Assembly: GCA_031082225.1 (NCBI GenBank)
Contig: JAVHLG010000008.1
Span: 9,702-73,701 of the forward strand
Length of the DNA: 64,000 bases
Direction: 5' to 3'
DNA from: Desulfovibrionaceae bacterium
GTDB taxonomy: Bacteria > Desulfobacterota > Desulfovibrionia > Desulfovibrionales > Desulfovibrionaceae
Shown: piece after piece, positions 1 to 10,845 of the stretch
Layout of the letters: each line of letters starts with the position of its first letter
Position numbering within the stretch: position 1 is the first letter of the stretch
The notes under the pieces: generated by a model
The model's database searches: none
Told to the model about the DNA's origin: nothing
What the model saw: the letters and a program-made list of their open reading frames with translations, nothing else
Translations under genes and position numbers: made by a program

Positions 1-36
1 CCCCCCGGGCCGCGCGACATTTTTGGGACGTGCGTC

Positions 37-2454
37 TCAGGCCGGAAGGCAGTTTCCGACGCCGATGTTGCGGATCAAGTGGTCCAGGGCCTCGGCCTGG
101 GAGGCCAGACGCTCCACGGCCTGCATGGAGCGGTCCACGCCCTGGGACGTTTCCTCGGCCACGTGGCTGACCTCGTCCACGGCGCGGTGGATTTCCTCGC
201 TGGCGGCGGATTGCTCCTCGGCGGCCGCCGCGATGGAGCGCACCTGGTCGTTGGTGTGCCCGGCCAATTCCAGAATCTCCCGCAGGGCCACGCCGGAATG
301 GTCGGCCAGCCTGGTGGCCTCGGCCACGGCCCGGCTGGCCTCGTCCATGCCGCTGACCGCCTCCCGGGCCCCGGCCTGGATGGCGGTGATGGAGTCGCCC
401 ACCTCCGTGGTGGCGTGCATGGTCTTTTCCGCCAGCTTGCGCACCTCGTCGGCCACCACAGCGAAGCCGCGTCCGGCATCTCCGGCCCGGGCGGCCTCGA
501 TGGCGGCATTGAGCGCCAAAAGGTTGGTCTGGTCGGCGATGTCGGAGATGACGTTCATGATCCGGCCGATCCCGGCGGCCTGTTCCCCCAGGGTGGCGAT
601 GCGATTCTTGAGGATGTCGGTCTGGCTTTTCACCCGGCCGATGGCCGTGACCGACTGGTGCACCGTATCCGCCCCCTCGCGGGCCTTGCGCATGGTCAGT
701 TCGGCCTGCTCGGCGGCCCCGGAGGCGTTTTTGGCCACCTCGAGCACCGTGGCGTTCATCTGCTGCATGGCCGTGGCCGTCTCGCCGGTGCGGGAGCGCT
801 GCACGTCCATGCCCTTCCCGGTCTGTTCCACCACCGAGGACAGTTCCGCCGCCGCCGCCGCCACCTGGGCGGCGATGGCCCCGGCCTGTTCGGCGGTCTC
901 GCAGATGACCTTGTTGGTCTCGATCAGCGTCTCCTCCTGGCGCTTGACCTCGGTCAGCACCGCGAACTGGGCGAAGCATCCCAGGGCGCGGTTTTCCAGG
1001 TCGAAGATCGGTGCGGCGTCGATCTTGATGAAAAAACGCTCGTTGCGGGCGTCGGTTCCTTCAAAACCCTGGTTGGTGACCAGGGTCCGTCCCTGCAGGG
1101 TCTTGAGGATCAGGTCGGCCATGGCCCGGTTGCTCGCAAAAAACTCGCTGATGTGCATGCCCATGTAGTCCCTGGCGGGTTTGTCCTTGGACATGAAGTG
1201 GCACAAAAGGGTATTTAAGTAGGTGATGCGGCCTTCCGGGCTGACCACCAGGCAGGGCATGGTGATGCCGCCCAGGATGCCCTGGACGAAGCCCAGCTTC
1301 TCCTTGAGCGTGGCCACCATGGTTTCCATGTCGGTCCGGAGCTGGTTGAGTTCGGCCGTGCTGCCCCCGGCCTGCAACGTCGCGCCCAGGTCGCCGCCCG
1401 CCACATCGCGGGCGAAGGCCACCATTTTGGTGATGGTCCGGCTGACGCCCCGGCCGATCAAGTAGGCCAGGGCGGAGGCCAGGACCAGGGCCAGTCCCGT
1501 AGCCGCGAGCATGGTCGTGCGCCGGGCGGTGTAGTCGCCGATGCGCACGGCCAGGAAGGCGTCCAGTTCGTCGGCGCAGACCTCCCAATACCGGAAGGCG
1601 GCGTCCCGGGCGGCCTGGCCCGAGGCCAGGAAGGCCTCCCGGGTGACCGGCTCTCCGGCGGCCAGGGACTTGAGAAGGGCGATAAACGGCTCTGTGGCGG
1701 CCTTGTACCTGGACAGGCCGGCCGCCATGTTCCGGGCCAGATTGGGGCTTACGCCGTAGAAGTTCGGATCCTCGTTGAGGGTGGTCTCGGTGTCGGCCAG
1801 GATGCGGGAAAAATCCGATTCGGAAAGCATCTCGGCCAGGGTGTGGAACTGGCGGCGGTCCTCCTCGGACAGGGAACCGCCCAGGGCCGTGTCCCCGAAA
1901 TCCAGGATGGAGGCCAGGCGGCGCTGGGTCTGGGGCAGGGCCAGAAGCGTCAGGTCCATCATGTAGTAGCTGTCGAGGTCGGGATCTAGGATCAGGTTGG
2001 AGGTGTCGCCGGCGTGGGTGATCATGCCCATGACGTCGTCCACCAGGGCCGCCGTCTTTTCCTTGAAGGCGGCCGGATCGCCCTGGCTGGCCCTGGCCTG
2101 GGTCCATCTGGCGGCCACGGCCTGGGGCGTGAGGTGGGAGCGGTTGCGGATGCCCAGGCCCTCGGCGGTGAATTGCAGGTCGTCGCCGTGCCGCTTGGCG
2201 GCGTCCGCCAGTTCGGCAAAGGCCTGATCGACCCGGGAGGCGGCTGCGGGGTCGGAAGCGGCCCGGGGGAGGTCTTCCAGGAGTTTTTCCAGGGGACGCT
2301 GGAAGGTGTTGCCCTGGGTCTCCAGGCGGCTGAAGGCTATCTGGCCGTTGATGTTCTGGATGGCGATGAACAAAAGGACGCCCAGGGGGAGCACGAAGGC
2401 CACGCCGATGGTGGCCAGCTTCCAGGAAAGCTTGATGTTTTTGGATATCTGCAT
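37..2454 (-). CDS. Methyl-accepting chemotaxis protein (TM, HAMP, PAS-like, MCP signalling domain)
   Basis: ORF 37..2565(-); likely start [13 protein letters not shown] at 2454. Contains MCP hairpin [38 protein letters not shown]. Confidence 0.93.
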   Translation of the reverse strand: MQISKNIKLSWKLATIGVAFVLPLGVLLFIAIQNINGQIAFSRLETQGNTFQRPLEKLLEDLPRAASDPAAASRVDQAFAELADAAKRHGDDLQFTAEGLGIRNRSHLTPQAVAARWTQARASQGDPAAFKEKTAALVDDVMGMITHAGDTSNLILDPDLDSYYMMDLTLLALPQTQRRLASILDFGDTALGGSLSEEDRRQFHTLAEMLSESDFSRILADTETTLNEDPNFYGVSPNLARNMAAGLSRYKAATEPFIALLKSLAAGEPVTREAFLASGQAARDAAFRYWEVCADELDAFLAVRIGDYTARRTTMLAATGLALVLASALAYLIGRGVSRTITKMVAFARDVAGGDLGATLQAGGSTAELNQLRTDMETMVATLKEKLGFVQGILGGITMPCLVVSPEGRITYLNTLLCHFMSKDKPARDYMGMHISEFFASNRAMADLILKTLQGRTLVTNQGFEGTDARNERFFIKIDAAPIFDLENRALGCFAQFAVLTEVKRQEETLIETNKVICETAEQAGAIAAQVAAAAAELSSVVEQTGKGMDVQRSRTGETATAMQQMNATVLEVAKNASGAAEQAELTMRKAREGADTVHQSVTAIGRVKSQTDILKNRIATLGEQAAGIGRIMNVISDIADQTNLLALNAAIEAARAGDAGRGFAVVADEVRKLAEKTMHATTEVGDSITAIQAGAREAVSGMDEASRAVAEATRLADHSGVALREILELAGHTNDQVRSIAAAAEEQSAASEEIHRAVDEVSHVAEETSQGVDRSMQAVERLASQAEALDHLIRNIGVGNCLPA

Positions 2455-2877
2455 GCACGATGCTCCATGGGAAGGGTGTTGACGCCACAGGATCCGGGCG
2501 CGTTGCGCGTAAGCCAGACCGCTGCGGGCCGCCGCAGGGAAAAAGGCCCATGGGCCTGGATGCAAAAAAGGGTTTGCATGCCGCGATATCTGTTAGCGAC
2601 TGTGTTTGATGTATGTCAAGATATTATTACAATTTTGCACAATTCCTGATAATCCAGTGAATTGACAATGGAACATATCTGTTCTCTTGTGCAATCAGGT
2701 GAACCGGGCTTGCCTGGGTGCGCCTTTTCAAGCCATGGTGTCCCTGGCGATTTTGGTGAAACAGGATGTCGCCGTGACGGCATGACGCCTGGCGACCCGC
2801 GGCGTACTGTCCGGGGGGCGAGGGGAATCATCTTCGGGCCGGTGGCGGGGAAGCGCCGGGGAAAGGGGTGAATCGGC

Positions 2878-3429
2878 ATGGAACGTTTTCGGTTTTCCCT
2901 CACGGATGCGGAAAAAAGCGCCCTCAAGGAACTGGTGTGGCGGCGCATCATGGACCGCCTGAACGGCCGCGACACCGGGGTTCCGGAGCCTTTGACGGAT
3001 GTCCTGCGCGAACCCTACGGGGCCTTCGTCACCCTCAAGCGCCGGGATCAGCTTCGGGGCTGCATCGGACATATCGTGGCCGACCGGCCCCTGTGGGACA
3101 ACGTGGCCGACATGGCCCTGGCCGCCGCCTTCGACGATCCCCGCTTTGCGCCCCTGACCCGGGCCGAACTGGATGGGCTGGAGGTGGAGATCACGGTCTT
3201 AAGTCCCCTGGCCCCCTGCCCGGACCCGGAACGCATCGAGGTGGGGCGGCATGGCCTCTTTCTCCGACGCGGCATGCATTCCGGGCTGCTTTTGCCCCAG
3301 GTGGCCGTGGAATGGGGTTGGGACCGGCGGACGTTTCTGCGCCAGACCTGCCGCAAGGCAGGCTTGCCCGAGGATGCCTGGCGCGATGCCAAGACCGATA
3401 TCTATTGGTTCGAAGGCGTGGTCTTCTAG
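2878..3429 (+). CDS. AMMECR1 domain protein (AmmeMemoRadiSam system protein A-like)
   Basis: 183 aa; motifs YGAFVTLKRRDQLRGCIGHI and LRRGMHSGLLLPQVAVEWGWD typical of the AMMECR1 family. Confidence 0.88.
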   Translation: MERFRFSLTDAEKSALKELVWRRIMDRLNGRDTGVPEPLTDVLREPYGAFVTLKRRDQLRGCIGHIVADRPLWDNVADMALAAAFDDPRFAPLTRAELDGLEVEITVLSPLAPCPDPERIEVGRHGLFLRRGMHSGLLLPQVAVEWGWDRRTFLRQTCRKAGLPEDAWRDAKTDIYWFEGVVF

Positions 3430-3488
3430 TGTGATGTTGTACAAACAAGAAGATGCTTCTTTTGGCCGAAAGCAGTGTTTTCAAGCCA

Positions 3489-3517
3489 TTGTCTAGCAGT
3501 CACGATTACAATATAAT
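3489..3517 (+). promoter_or_regulatory. Candidate sigma-70 promoter (TTGTCT-N17-TATAAT)
   Basis: -35 at 3489-3494, 17-nt spacer, perfect -10 TATAAT at 3512-3517 in a locally AT-rich intergenic region. Confidence 0.55.
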
Positions 3518-3971
3518 ACCCTACTATGTACGAAACGCGGCGCAAGACGTGTTCCCGGGTGGGGCGCATGGCCTGTTCGGTGGCTGTTTCTGCGGCCGCA
3601 ACATGGTGAAATCCCATTTTTCCGTCACATGCGCGTGCTGTGGCCCGACGTGGGCGTATTCGCCGCGTGGCTGTTTGTGGGCGTTGCGCCGCCTCGCGAT
3701 CCGGCGTCCGGGGACGTGCCCGGGGCCACGGTTTACGAGATATCGTTCGTCCTTGATCGAGACGGTGATATTTCGGCAATTCGATTTCCAGCCGGGAACC
3801 CGCTGCCGCATCATTTAAGTGATCCTTCGGAGTCAATTCCTAAAAAAGTTTGAATATCAATGTGTTGCTGGCGTCTTTCGTCTGCGGCACGGTTCTGGCT
3901 TTCCTGGTGATCGACGGCGACTCGCACAGGCGGATGGGCCGCAGGGCGCGAGGCCGAAACGATCCGGAGGA

Positions 3972-4211
3972 ATGGTCATGACACGGTATCTTCTGATCCT
4001 GGCGGTGGCGGCGATGATGTTTGCGGCGTGCCCGCCGCGCTTTGCGGCCGGAGACGACGAGGCCCCGGGCACGGCCCTGGCGGAGGCGACCTATCGCAGC
4101 GAACTGTGCCGTCTGGCCCAGGCCACGGCGGCCATGCGACAGGCCGCCTTGAATGCGGACATGGATTTTCCGGAACCGCGTCCCGAGGTGCTGTTTCCCA
4201 TGGGGCGGTAG
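3972..4211 (+). CDS. Small secreted/lipoprotein-like hypothetical protein
   Basis: MVMTRYLLILAVAAMMFAACPPRFAAGDDEAPG: signal-peptide-like N-terminus, ggagg RBS just upstream of 3972. Confidence 0.55.
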   Translation: MVMTRYLLILAVAAMMFAACPPRFAAGDDEAPGTALAEATYRSELCRLAQATAAMRQAALNADMDFPEPRPEVLFPMGR

Positions 4212-4291
4212 GGAACCATGGACCGCCTCCCGGGAGTAGGATATGATATGATCGCATAGTCTATCCGGGCATTCGAAACGGGGAGGTTCCC

Positions 4292-5572
4292 ATGTCGTTT
4301 ATGGACATGAAAGGGCCGCGAATTCATCGCCGGTCGCTTCTGAAGGGTGTGGGGGCCTTGGCCCTCGCCCCGTTCGTGATGGGGTTCGGCGGCCGCACGG
4401 CGAATGCGTATCCGGGCGGACAAAAAAAGAAATTCGACGCCGTGAACCATCGCACCCGACTGGTGCTCTTGGGGACGACCGGCGGCATGACGTGGTGGCC
4501 GGGCTCGGATCGGGCCAGCGCCTCCCAGGTGCTTGTGGTCGGAGACGCCATGTACGTCATCGACCTGGGGTTCGGCGCGACCCATCGTCTGGCCCAGGCC
4601 TTCAACCATGGAAAATTCTTCACCTATCTCGGTCAAACCATTCAGGGGGAGTTGTCCAGTTTTCTCGCCAATGTGCGGGCGGTTTTTATTACGCATATGC
4701 ACATGGACCACCTCGGAGACTATCCCACGTTCTTGGAGATCGGGGCCAGGGCCGGATTCGGGGTTCCCGACAAGCTCAAGATTTTCGGTCCCTGCAACCG
4801 GGGGCGACTGGATGAGAACGTCTCCGGTTATACCGGGATGGTGCAGATGGCAGGCGTCGGCACGCCGCTGGCCACCCCGACCCCGGGCATCCGGCAGACC
4901 ACGGACCTGATCCTGCAAGCCTATGCCGCCACCTTCAACAACTGCACCCACGACGAGAACTATCCCGAAATCCCGAACATCATCGACGTCAAGGATATCG
5001 GCGACCCGGAAGGCGTCCCCTGGCCGACAGGCTTTCACGTCCCGGACCCGGCCAAGATCTGGACCCGGGCCGAGACCTGCCCGGCCATGGATCCCTTTCC
5101 CATTTACAGCGACGATTTGGTCAAGGTATCCGCCGTGTTGGTGGACCATGCCCAGGTCTATCCGTCCTTCGCCTTCCGCTTCGACACCGAGGACGGATCG
5201 GTGGTCATCTCCGGCGACACCGGCCCCGACACCAAGGGCAACTTGCAAAAGCTCGCCCAGGGCTGCGACGTGCTGGTGCATGAGGTCCTCGACAACATCT
5301 GGGTGGAAGGCTCCTTCAAGGGGGCCAAGCCGGGCGACCCGGCCTGGCCCCTGTATCAACATGTGCTTTCGGCCCACACCGCCCTCGACGACGTGGGAAA
5401 GATCGCGGCGTCGTGCCGGGCCAAAACACTGGTCTTAAGCCACATCGGTCCCGGAAACACCCCGGTCTCGCGCCTGCGGCAGGCCCGGAAGGGGTTTGAC
5501 GGCCGATTGGTCATCGGCGAGGATCTGTTGCAGATCGGCGTGGGCAAAGCGCCGCGCGGGACGCGCGTCTAG
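4292..5572 (+). CDS. MBL-fold metallo-hydrolase with Tat signal
   Basis: N-term HRRSLLKGVGALALAPF (Tat-like); metallo-beta-lactamase motif THMHMDHLGD; second-half VISGDTGPD and LSHIGP. Confidence 0.85.
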   Translation: MSFMDMKGPRIHRRSLLKGVGALALAPFVMGFGGRTANAYPGGQKKKFDAVNHRTRLVLLGTTGGMTWWPGSDRASASQVLVVGDAMYVIDLGFGATHRLAQAFNHGKFFTYLGQTIQGELSSFLANVRAVFITHMHMDHLGDYPTFLEIGARAGFGVPDKLKIFGPCNRGRLDENVSGYTGMVQMAGVGTPLATPTPGIRQTTDLILQAYAATFNNCTHDENYPEIPNIIDVKDIGDPEGVPWPTGFHVPDPAKIWTRAETCPAMDPFPIYSDDLVKVSAVLVDHAQVYPSFAFRFDTEDGSVVISGDTGPDTKGNLQKLAQGCDVLVHEVLDNIWVEGSFKGAKPGDPAWPLYQHVLSAHTALDDVGKIAASCRAKTLVLSHIGPGNTPVSRLRQARKGFDGRLVIGEDLLQIGVGKAPRGTRV

Positions 5573-5671
5573 TGTTGCGTCTCTAGAAAAAAGAAGTATT
5601 TCAAGTTGTTGTTCTCGAAATCCGGGCAGTGCGAGTTCAAGGACACGACATGAGGGCGACGGGCTGTCACG

Positions 5672-7501
5672 GTGGGGATGCGCCGTCCTGCCGAGGGACA
5701 ACCTGACAGCAGTCCCGTCGGCGCGAACGCGGCGCAGAAGGCGCGGACAAGGCATGGAGGCCGGGCATTGGATGTGAAGCCGCGCCTGCGGCAGACGCTG
5801 CACCGCCTCCCGGGCATGGGCGACATCGCCCCGGGGCCGGACATCCTGGCCGGCCTGACGCTGTGGGGCGTGCTGGTTCCGGAGGCCCTGGCCTATGCGG
5901 GCATGGCCGGAATGCCGGTCCAGGCGGGCCTGTATACGCTTCTGGCCGCACTGCCGCTGTATTTTCTCCTGGGCGGCAGTCCCGTTTTGGTCTGCGCCGC
6001 CACCTCGTCCGAATCCATCATGATGGCGGCCATCGTCGCCCCCCTGGCCGGAGGCGATCCGGTCCGGCATGCGGCGCTCACAACCCTGCTGGTGCTCTGC
6101 GTCGGAGCCATTTTCCTTGCGGCGGGCCTTTTGCGGCTCGGGCGGGTCACCGCCTTTCTGTCCAAGCCGGTGATGACCGGATTCATCTTCGGTCTGGCCG
6201 TCTACATCGCCGCCAGCCAGTTGCATAAGATCCTGGGCCTGCCGTGCGGCCACGGCGACATGTTCATGCAGGTCGTACATCTGGCCGAGCATCTGGGAAA
6301 CTGCAACCCGGTCGCCCTGGCCGTGGGCCTTTCCGCCCTGGCCATGCTGTTTTTCTTCGAAAGGCTCGCTCCGCGTCTGCCGACCGGGCTGTGCATCATG
6401 ATCCTTGGAATCGTGACGTCCCGACTGTTTGACATGGGGCCGGAATTCGGCGTGGACACGGTCCAGGCCTTTCCCGCCGGGCTGCCGTCCCTTGCCGTAC
6501 CGGCGGTCCATGCGGCCGACCTGAAGGCCCTGGCCCCGGCAGCGGCCGGATTGGCCCTGGTGGCCTTTTCCCAGGCCCTGGGCGCGGCGGAGCACTCTGC
6601 CGGGCGGCTCGGCCTGCGCGTCGAGGCCGACAGGGAGCTTACGGCCCTGGGGGCGGCCAATCTGGGAAGCGCCCTGGCGGGGGGCATCCTGGCCGGGGGC
6701 AGCATGTCCTCAACCGCCGTCAATGTCGCCGCCGGGGCCAGGAGCAAGGTCGCATCCGGGGTGGCCGCGCTGATGACCGGCCTCACCCTGTGTTTTTTCA
6801 CCCCGCTTTTTCAGGGGCTTCCCGAGGCCATCCTGGGCGCGGTGGTGATGCACGCCGTGGCCAGGCTCATGAAGGTGTCCGAGGTGCGGCGCTATTTTCG
6901 CCAAAGCGGCTACGAATTCGTGCTGTGCCTGGTCGCCCTGGGCGGCGTGGTGCTGCTGGACATCCTGCCTGGACTCGTACTGGCGGTTTTTGCCTCGCTG
7001 GCCTGTCTCTTGTATTTCGCCAGCACCATCGACATCTCCGTCATGGGGGAGATCAGGGATTGCGGGGTCATCTGGGTGAATGCGAGCCAGCATCCCCGGG
7101 CCAGGGAAGTCCCCGGGATCCGGGTGTTGCGGATGGAGGGGGCGCTTTTTTTCGCCAACGCCGGGAAATTTCAGACTGCTGTCATGGATTTCTGCACGGG
7201 ATCGGCCGCGCCCAGGGCCTTGGTCCTGCAACTTAAGGCCAACCGGCGGCTGTGCATCACCTCCGCCGACATGCTTCTGGCCCTGGCCCGGGATCTCAAA
7301 AAGGCCTCCGTGCTGCTGGCCTTTGCCGATCTCGCCCCGGACGTCGCAGCCATGTTCCGCAATAACGGGATGGCCGACATGGTGGGGGAAGAGCACCTGT
7401 ATGACGACATCGAGCGCGCCGTGACGGATATTCAGGACCGGCTCGGCGTGTTGCGGCAGGACGATTCATCCGCTTCGCCACCCGACGTGCCGCCAGTCTG
7501 A
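5672..7501 (+). CDS. SulP family anion transporter with C-terminal STAS domain
   Basis: VPEALAYAGMAGMPVQAGLYT signature of SulP transporters; C-terminal STAS-like region. Start codon uncertain (could be TTG/GTG near 5770). Confidence 0.88.
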   Translation: MGMRRPAEGQPDSSPVGANAAQKARTRHGGRALDVKPRLRQTLHRLPGMGDIAPGPDILAGLTLWGVLVPEALAYAGMAGMPVQAGLYTLLAALPLYFLLGGSPVLVCAATSSESIMMAAIVAPLAGGDPVRHAALTTLLVLCVGAIFLAAGLLRLGRVTAFLSKPVMTGFIFGLAVYIAASQLHKILGLPCGHGDMFMQVVHLAEHLGNCNPVALAVGLSALAMLFFFERLAPRLPTGLCIMILGIVTSRLFDMGPEFGVDTVQAFPAGLPSLAVPAVHAADLKALAPAAAGLALVAFSQALGAAEHSAGRLGLRVEADRELTALGAANLGSALAGGILAGGSMSSTAVNVAAGARSKVASGVAALMTGLTLCFFTPLFQGLPEAILGAVVMHAVARLMKVSEVRRYFRQSGYEFVLCLVALGGVVLLDILPGLVLAVFASLACLLYFASTIDISVMGEIRDCGVIWVNASQHPRAREVPGIRVLRMEGALFFANAGKFQTAVMDFCTGSAAPRALVLQLKANRRLCITSADMLLALARDLKKASVLLAFADLAPDVAAMFRNNGMADMVGEEHLYDDIERAVTDIQDRLGVLRQDDSSASPPDVPPV

Positions 7502-7607
7502 GAGGCGGGTGCTGCGGCCTGCGTCCACTTCGTCCCCCGGCAACCATCGATCCCGGAGAGGCCGCGCCGTGGAGGCGCGTCGGCCGTGCGGCTTGGCACG
7601 TGGCGTC

Positions 7608-8435
7608 TCAGGGATTGGCCGCCAGGCAGGGGCAGAAGGCCAGGGCCTGTTCGGACAGGCGGCGGGGCGCGCCTGCGTCCAGGTCGTCTGACCCGTCGGA
7701 GTTCCGGTACAGGACCAGGGGCGGCGGCAGGGCCATTTCCCGGCCGCCGTTTTTGACGGCCGAGACAAGGACGAGCCGGGCCGGACGGTCCGGCCGGGAC
7801 AGGACGGGCAGAAGGATTTTGGGTTCCAGTTTTTTTTCGATCAACGCGGCGACAAGAGCGGTCAGGCGGGGGGCGGGATACACGAGGGCGATCGTCCCCC
7901 GGTTGGCCAAAAAAAAGGCCGCCGCCGCCAGAAAGTCCTCCAGGGTTCCGCAGGATTCGCTACGGGCCAGTTGGCGTCCGCCATGGGGGCTGGTGCGGCC
8001 AGCGCCCATGGGCCGGTAGGGCGGATTGCACAGCACATGGTCGAAGGATTCAGGCTCGGGATGTAATGTTCCCGGGCGCGGCGCGTCCCCTGCCCGGGCC
8101 CGAACGTCCCGGATGTCCAGGACATGGGCCGAAAAGACGTCGGCCAAGCCCAGGCGGGCGGCGTTTTCCCCGGCCGCCCGGACCATGGCCGGGTCCACAT
8201 CCAGCCCGGTCACGGTCGCGCCCGGGCAGACCTGCCGCAGAAGCAGCCACAGCCCGGCCGGACCGCAGCCGCAGCCCAGATCCAGCACCCCGGCCCCTGG
8301 TCTGGGGGCGGCGAAGGCCCCCAGCAGCAGGGCGTCCAGGGAGAAGCGCCAGCCGTGTGCAGGCTGGGTCAACCCCCGGGGAAACAAATCCCGGGCCGCT
8401 AGCACGGCGTCATCGACAGACAGAGGCTGGTCCAT
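7608..8435 (-). CDS. tRNA1(Val) (adenine-N6)-methyltransferase-like SAM methyltransferase
   Basis: ORF 7608..8633(-); likely start MDQPLSVDDAVL at 8435; motifs GVLDLGCGCGPAGLWLL and NPPYRP. Confidence 0.8.
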   Translation of the reverse strand: MDQPLSVDDAVLAARDLFPRGLTQPAHGWRFSLDALLLGAFAAPRPGAGVLDLGCGCGPAGLWLLLRQVCPGATVTGLDVDPAMVRAAGENAARLGLADVFSAHVLDIRDVRARAGDAPRPGTLHPEPESFDHVLCNPPYRPMGAGRTSPHGGRQLARSESCGTLEDFLAAAAFFLANRGTIALVYPAPRLTALVAALIEKKLEPKILLPVLSRPDRPARLVLVSAVKNGGREMALPPPLVLYRNSDGSDDLDAGAPRRLSEQALAFCPCLAANP

Positions 8436-8783
8436 GGGGTCGTCTCCCGGAGGCGTTTTCCCGGCCGTGCGGCCCGGGCCGTTCTCCAGGCCCCGGCAGG
8501 GGGACGAATCGGAGGGGCGGTGACCCCTGGAACAGCGCCGACTCGAGTCCCGCCAGAGGAAGGAACGCCGTACGCCGTGTCCGCACCCGTCGCGTATACG
8601 ACGTTTGCGGCCACGACGCCAGGGGCGATGCACGCCATGGATCCTTTTGGATTTCCATGTTTTTTTTGTGCCATGGGGTCTTTATGCCCGATTGTTTTTG
8701 ACCCATTGCCGACAATCCCCTATGCCAGGGAGTACGGGGAAAAGAGAAGGCCGTCAGCGTGGCCGACCCGCCGGGGCGTGACG

Positions 8784-9701
8784 ATGGACTGCATGAAAAA
8801 AGGATCAGGAGCGATTCGGGCGTTTTGCCTCGTCGCGCTTTTCGTCGTTATCGGCCTGTGCGGTTGCGCAGGCGGCAAACCGCTGCTGCAGGCCGGGGAG
8901 GGGGCCGTCGTCCTCGCCGACGGCGTGACCCTGGACTATGCCGTTTCCGGAAGCGGCAGGCCGCTTCTATTGGTGACCGGCTACGCCATGACCAAGGAGA
9001 TGTGGGATGCCGACTTCCTTCGGGAGCTGGCCGCCTCGCGCCGGGTGATTCTCATGGACAACCGGGGGATGGGACCATCCCCGCTTGCCGCCGCCGCCGA
9101 GGTCTCCATCCCCCGCATGGCCAGGGACGCCGTCGCCGTCCTGGACGCCCTGGGCATTGACCGGGCCGATGTGCTCGGATGGTCCATGGGCGGCATGGTC
9201 GCCCAGGAACTGGCGTTGCAGCGGCCGGACAGGGTCTGCGCCGTGATCCTTCTGGCCACGACGGCGGATATCGGTTCGCTTGCGCCTGTGCTGGAGCGGC
9301 TCAACGCCATGGGCAGCGAGGAAATCCGGCAGTCCATGTTCCCTGCGGACTGGATCGCCGGTCATCCGGAAGCCTCTGCGCGCCTCAGGCCGCGTCCACG
9401 GCCGCCGGACATGCATGTGGTCGCGGCGCAGCATGCGGCCATGCTGCAATGGGCCGGAACGTCGGGCCGTCTCAGGGAGATGTCTGCGCCGGTGCTGCTT
9501 GTGGCCGGGGCCGAGGACTGGATCTGTCCGCCCGGGGCGGCCCGGGACATGTACGAGGGCCTGTCCGGGAGGGAGGGCGCCACGGTGGCGTTTACGGTCG
9601 TGCCCCAGGGATCCCACTGGATGATGCATCAGTTTCCTGACGCACTGGCCGCCATGGTCAACGGGTTTCTTGCCGGGCGGGACTGCGCCCCTGCGCCGTG
9701 A
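8784..9701 (+). CDS. Alpha/beta hydrolase, probable lipoprotein
   Basis: Start MDCMKKGSGAIRAFC..GLCGCAGG (lipobox-like); nucleophile elbow GWSMGG; MDNRGMGPS. Confidence 0.85.
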   Translation: MDCMKKGSGAIRAFCLVALFVVIGLCGCAGGKPLLQAGEGAVVLADGVTLDYAVSGSGRPLLLVTGYAMTKEMWDADFLRELAASRRVILMDNRGMGPSPLAAAAEVSIPRMARDAVAVLDALGIDRADVLGWSMGGMVAQELALQRPDRVCAVILLATTADIGSLAPVLERLNAMGSEEIRQSMFPADWIAGHPEASARLRPRPRPPDMHVVAAQHAAMLQWAGTSGRLREMSAPVLLVAGAEDWICPPGAARDMYEGLSGREGATVAFTVVPQGSHWMMHQFPDALAAMVNGFLAGRDCAPAP

Positions 9702-9906
9702 GCATGGAGGAACTGCCGGAAACATGGCCCCAGCCGCACGGCGCGCGGCCAGGGGAATCGGGCATGTTCCCGGAGGTGCCGGGAGATGCCTGGGGATGCG
9801 GTGGCCTGCTTCGGCGAGACCATGGCCTGTCGGCAGGATGCGAGGAGATGGCGGCGGGGAGGATGTCCTCCGATCATGCACGATGCGGCGGCCACCCGGG
9901 GAAACC

Positions 9907-10776
9907 ATGATGACTGGCGAATCCGAAGCGGATATCCTGCCCGATGGCGATGTGGAGATGGAGGGGGAGAAGACATACCAACGGCAGTTGCGCCTTTTCA
10001 CGAACGCATCTGTGGAAAAGGGCATGGAGCTGGTCAAGATCGGCGAGATCCTGAGCGGGCTGCGCCGTCGGGAGACGTTTTTGGACATCGGGGCAGGCGG
10101 CGGCGACCTGACCATCCCCCTGGCCGGGTCGTTTCGGAAGACCACGGTGGTGGAGCCCAATTCCCGCCAGATCGCCCATCTGCGCGGGCAACGTCCGGAA
10201 TTCGAGTGCATCCGGTCCTCCTTTGCCCAGGCGGACCTGGGGGACCGGCGTTTCGATTTCATCCTGTGCTCCCATGTCCTGTACTACATACATCCCGGCA
10301 TGTGGCTGCCCACCGTGGCCAAGATGCATGACCACCTGGCGCCGGGGGGCCGTCTGGTCCTGGTCATCCAGTCGCCCATCGGGCAGGTGGCCGAATTTTT
10401 CAACGCCTTCGCCAGCTACGATGTTCCGGTTCTGGATCTGTGGAAACATCTCGGGGAGATGTATGGGGAAGACAATCTTGCTGTGCGGTATTTTTTGAGC
10501 GACATCCGCACCACCACCCTGGACGACATGGTCGATATCGGCCTCTTTCTGCTGTGCGACCACAGGTTCCGGCTGCGCCGCGAGGAGATTGCCGGATATT
10601 TCCGGCAACGGCATGGGATTCCTGGCGGATATCGCCTCGTGCAGGACGAGATCCTGCTGTCCATCGCCAAAAGCGGAGAGCCCGGCCATGGCCTCGTCGG
10701 GTCTGAAGACGGACGGGCCCCGGCGGCCTGTCCCGGCCGGGATGGGCCTGAGCCCGGGGACGCGGCGGCCAGGTGA
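9907..10776 (+). CDS. Class I SAM-dependent methyltransferase
   Basis: TFLDIGAGGGDLTIPLA motif I; start MMTGESEADI at 9907 more plausible than 9670. Confidence 0.75.
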   Translation: MMTGESEADILPDGDVEMEGEKTYQRQLRLFTNASVEKGMELVKIGEILSGLRRRETFLDIGAGGGDLTIPLAGSFRKTTVVEPNSRQIAHLRGQRPEFECIRSSFAQADLGDRRFDFILCSHVLYYIHPGMWLPTVAKMHDHLAPGGRLVLVIQSPIGQVAEFFNAFASYDVPVLDLWKHLGEMYGEDNLAVRYFLSDIRTTTLDDMVDIGLFLLCDHRFRLRREEIAGYFRQRHGIPGGYRLVQDEILLSIAKSGEPGHGLVGSEDGRAPAACPGRDGPEPGDAAAR

Positions 10777-10845
10777 CGCCATCAGGCGGTATGGGCGGAC
10801 TGGAGGCGGCAGGCGGTCTGAAACAGCGCGCTGACGGAGGTTCAT

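Noticed and set aside
2671-2684. LexA box (GAAC-N4-GTTC type)
   Set aside because: The half sites GAAC and GTTC are separated by 6 nt, not 4, so it does not match the Gram-positive-type SOS box; kept only as an unspecified palindrome.
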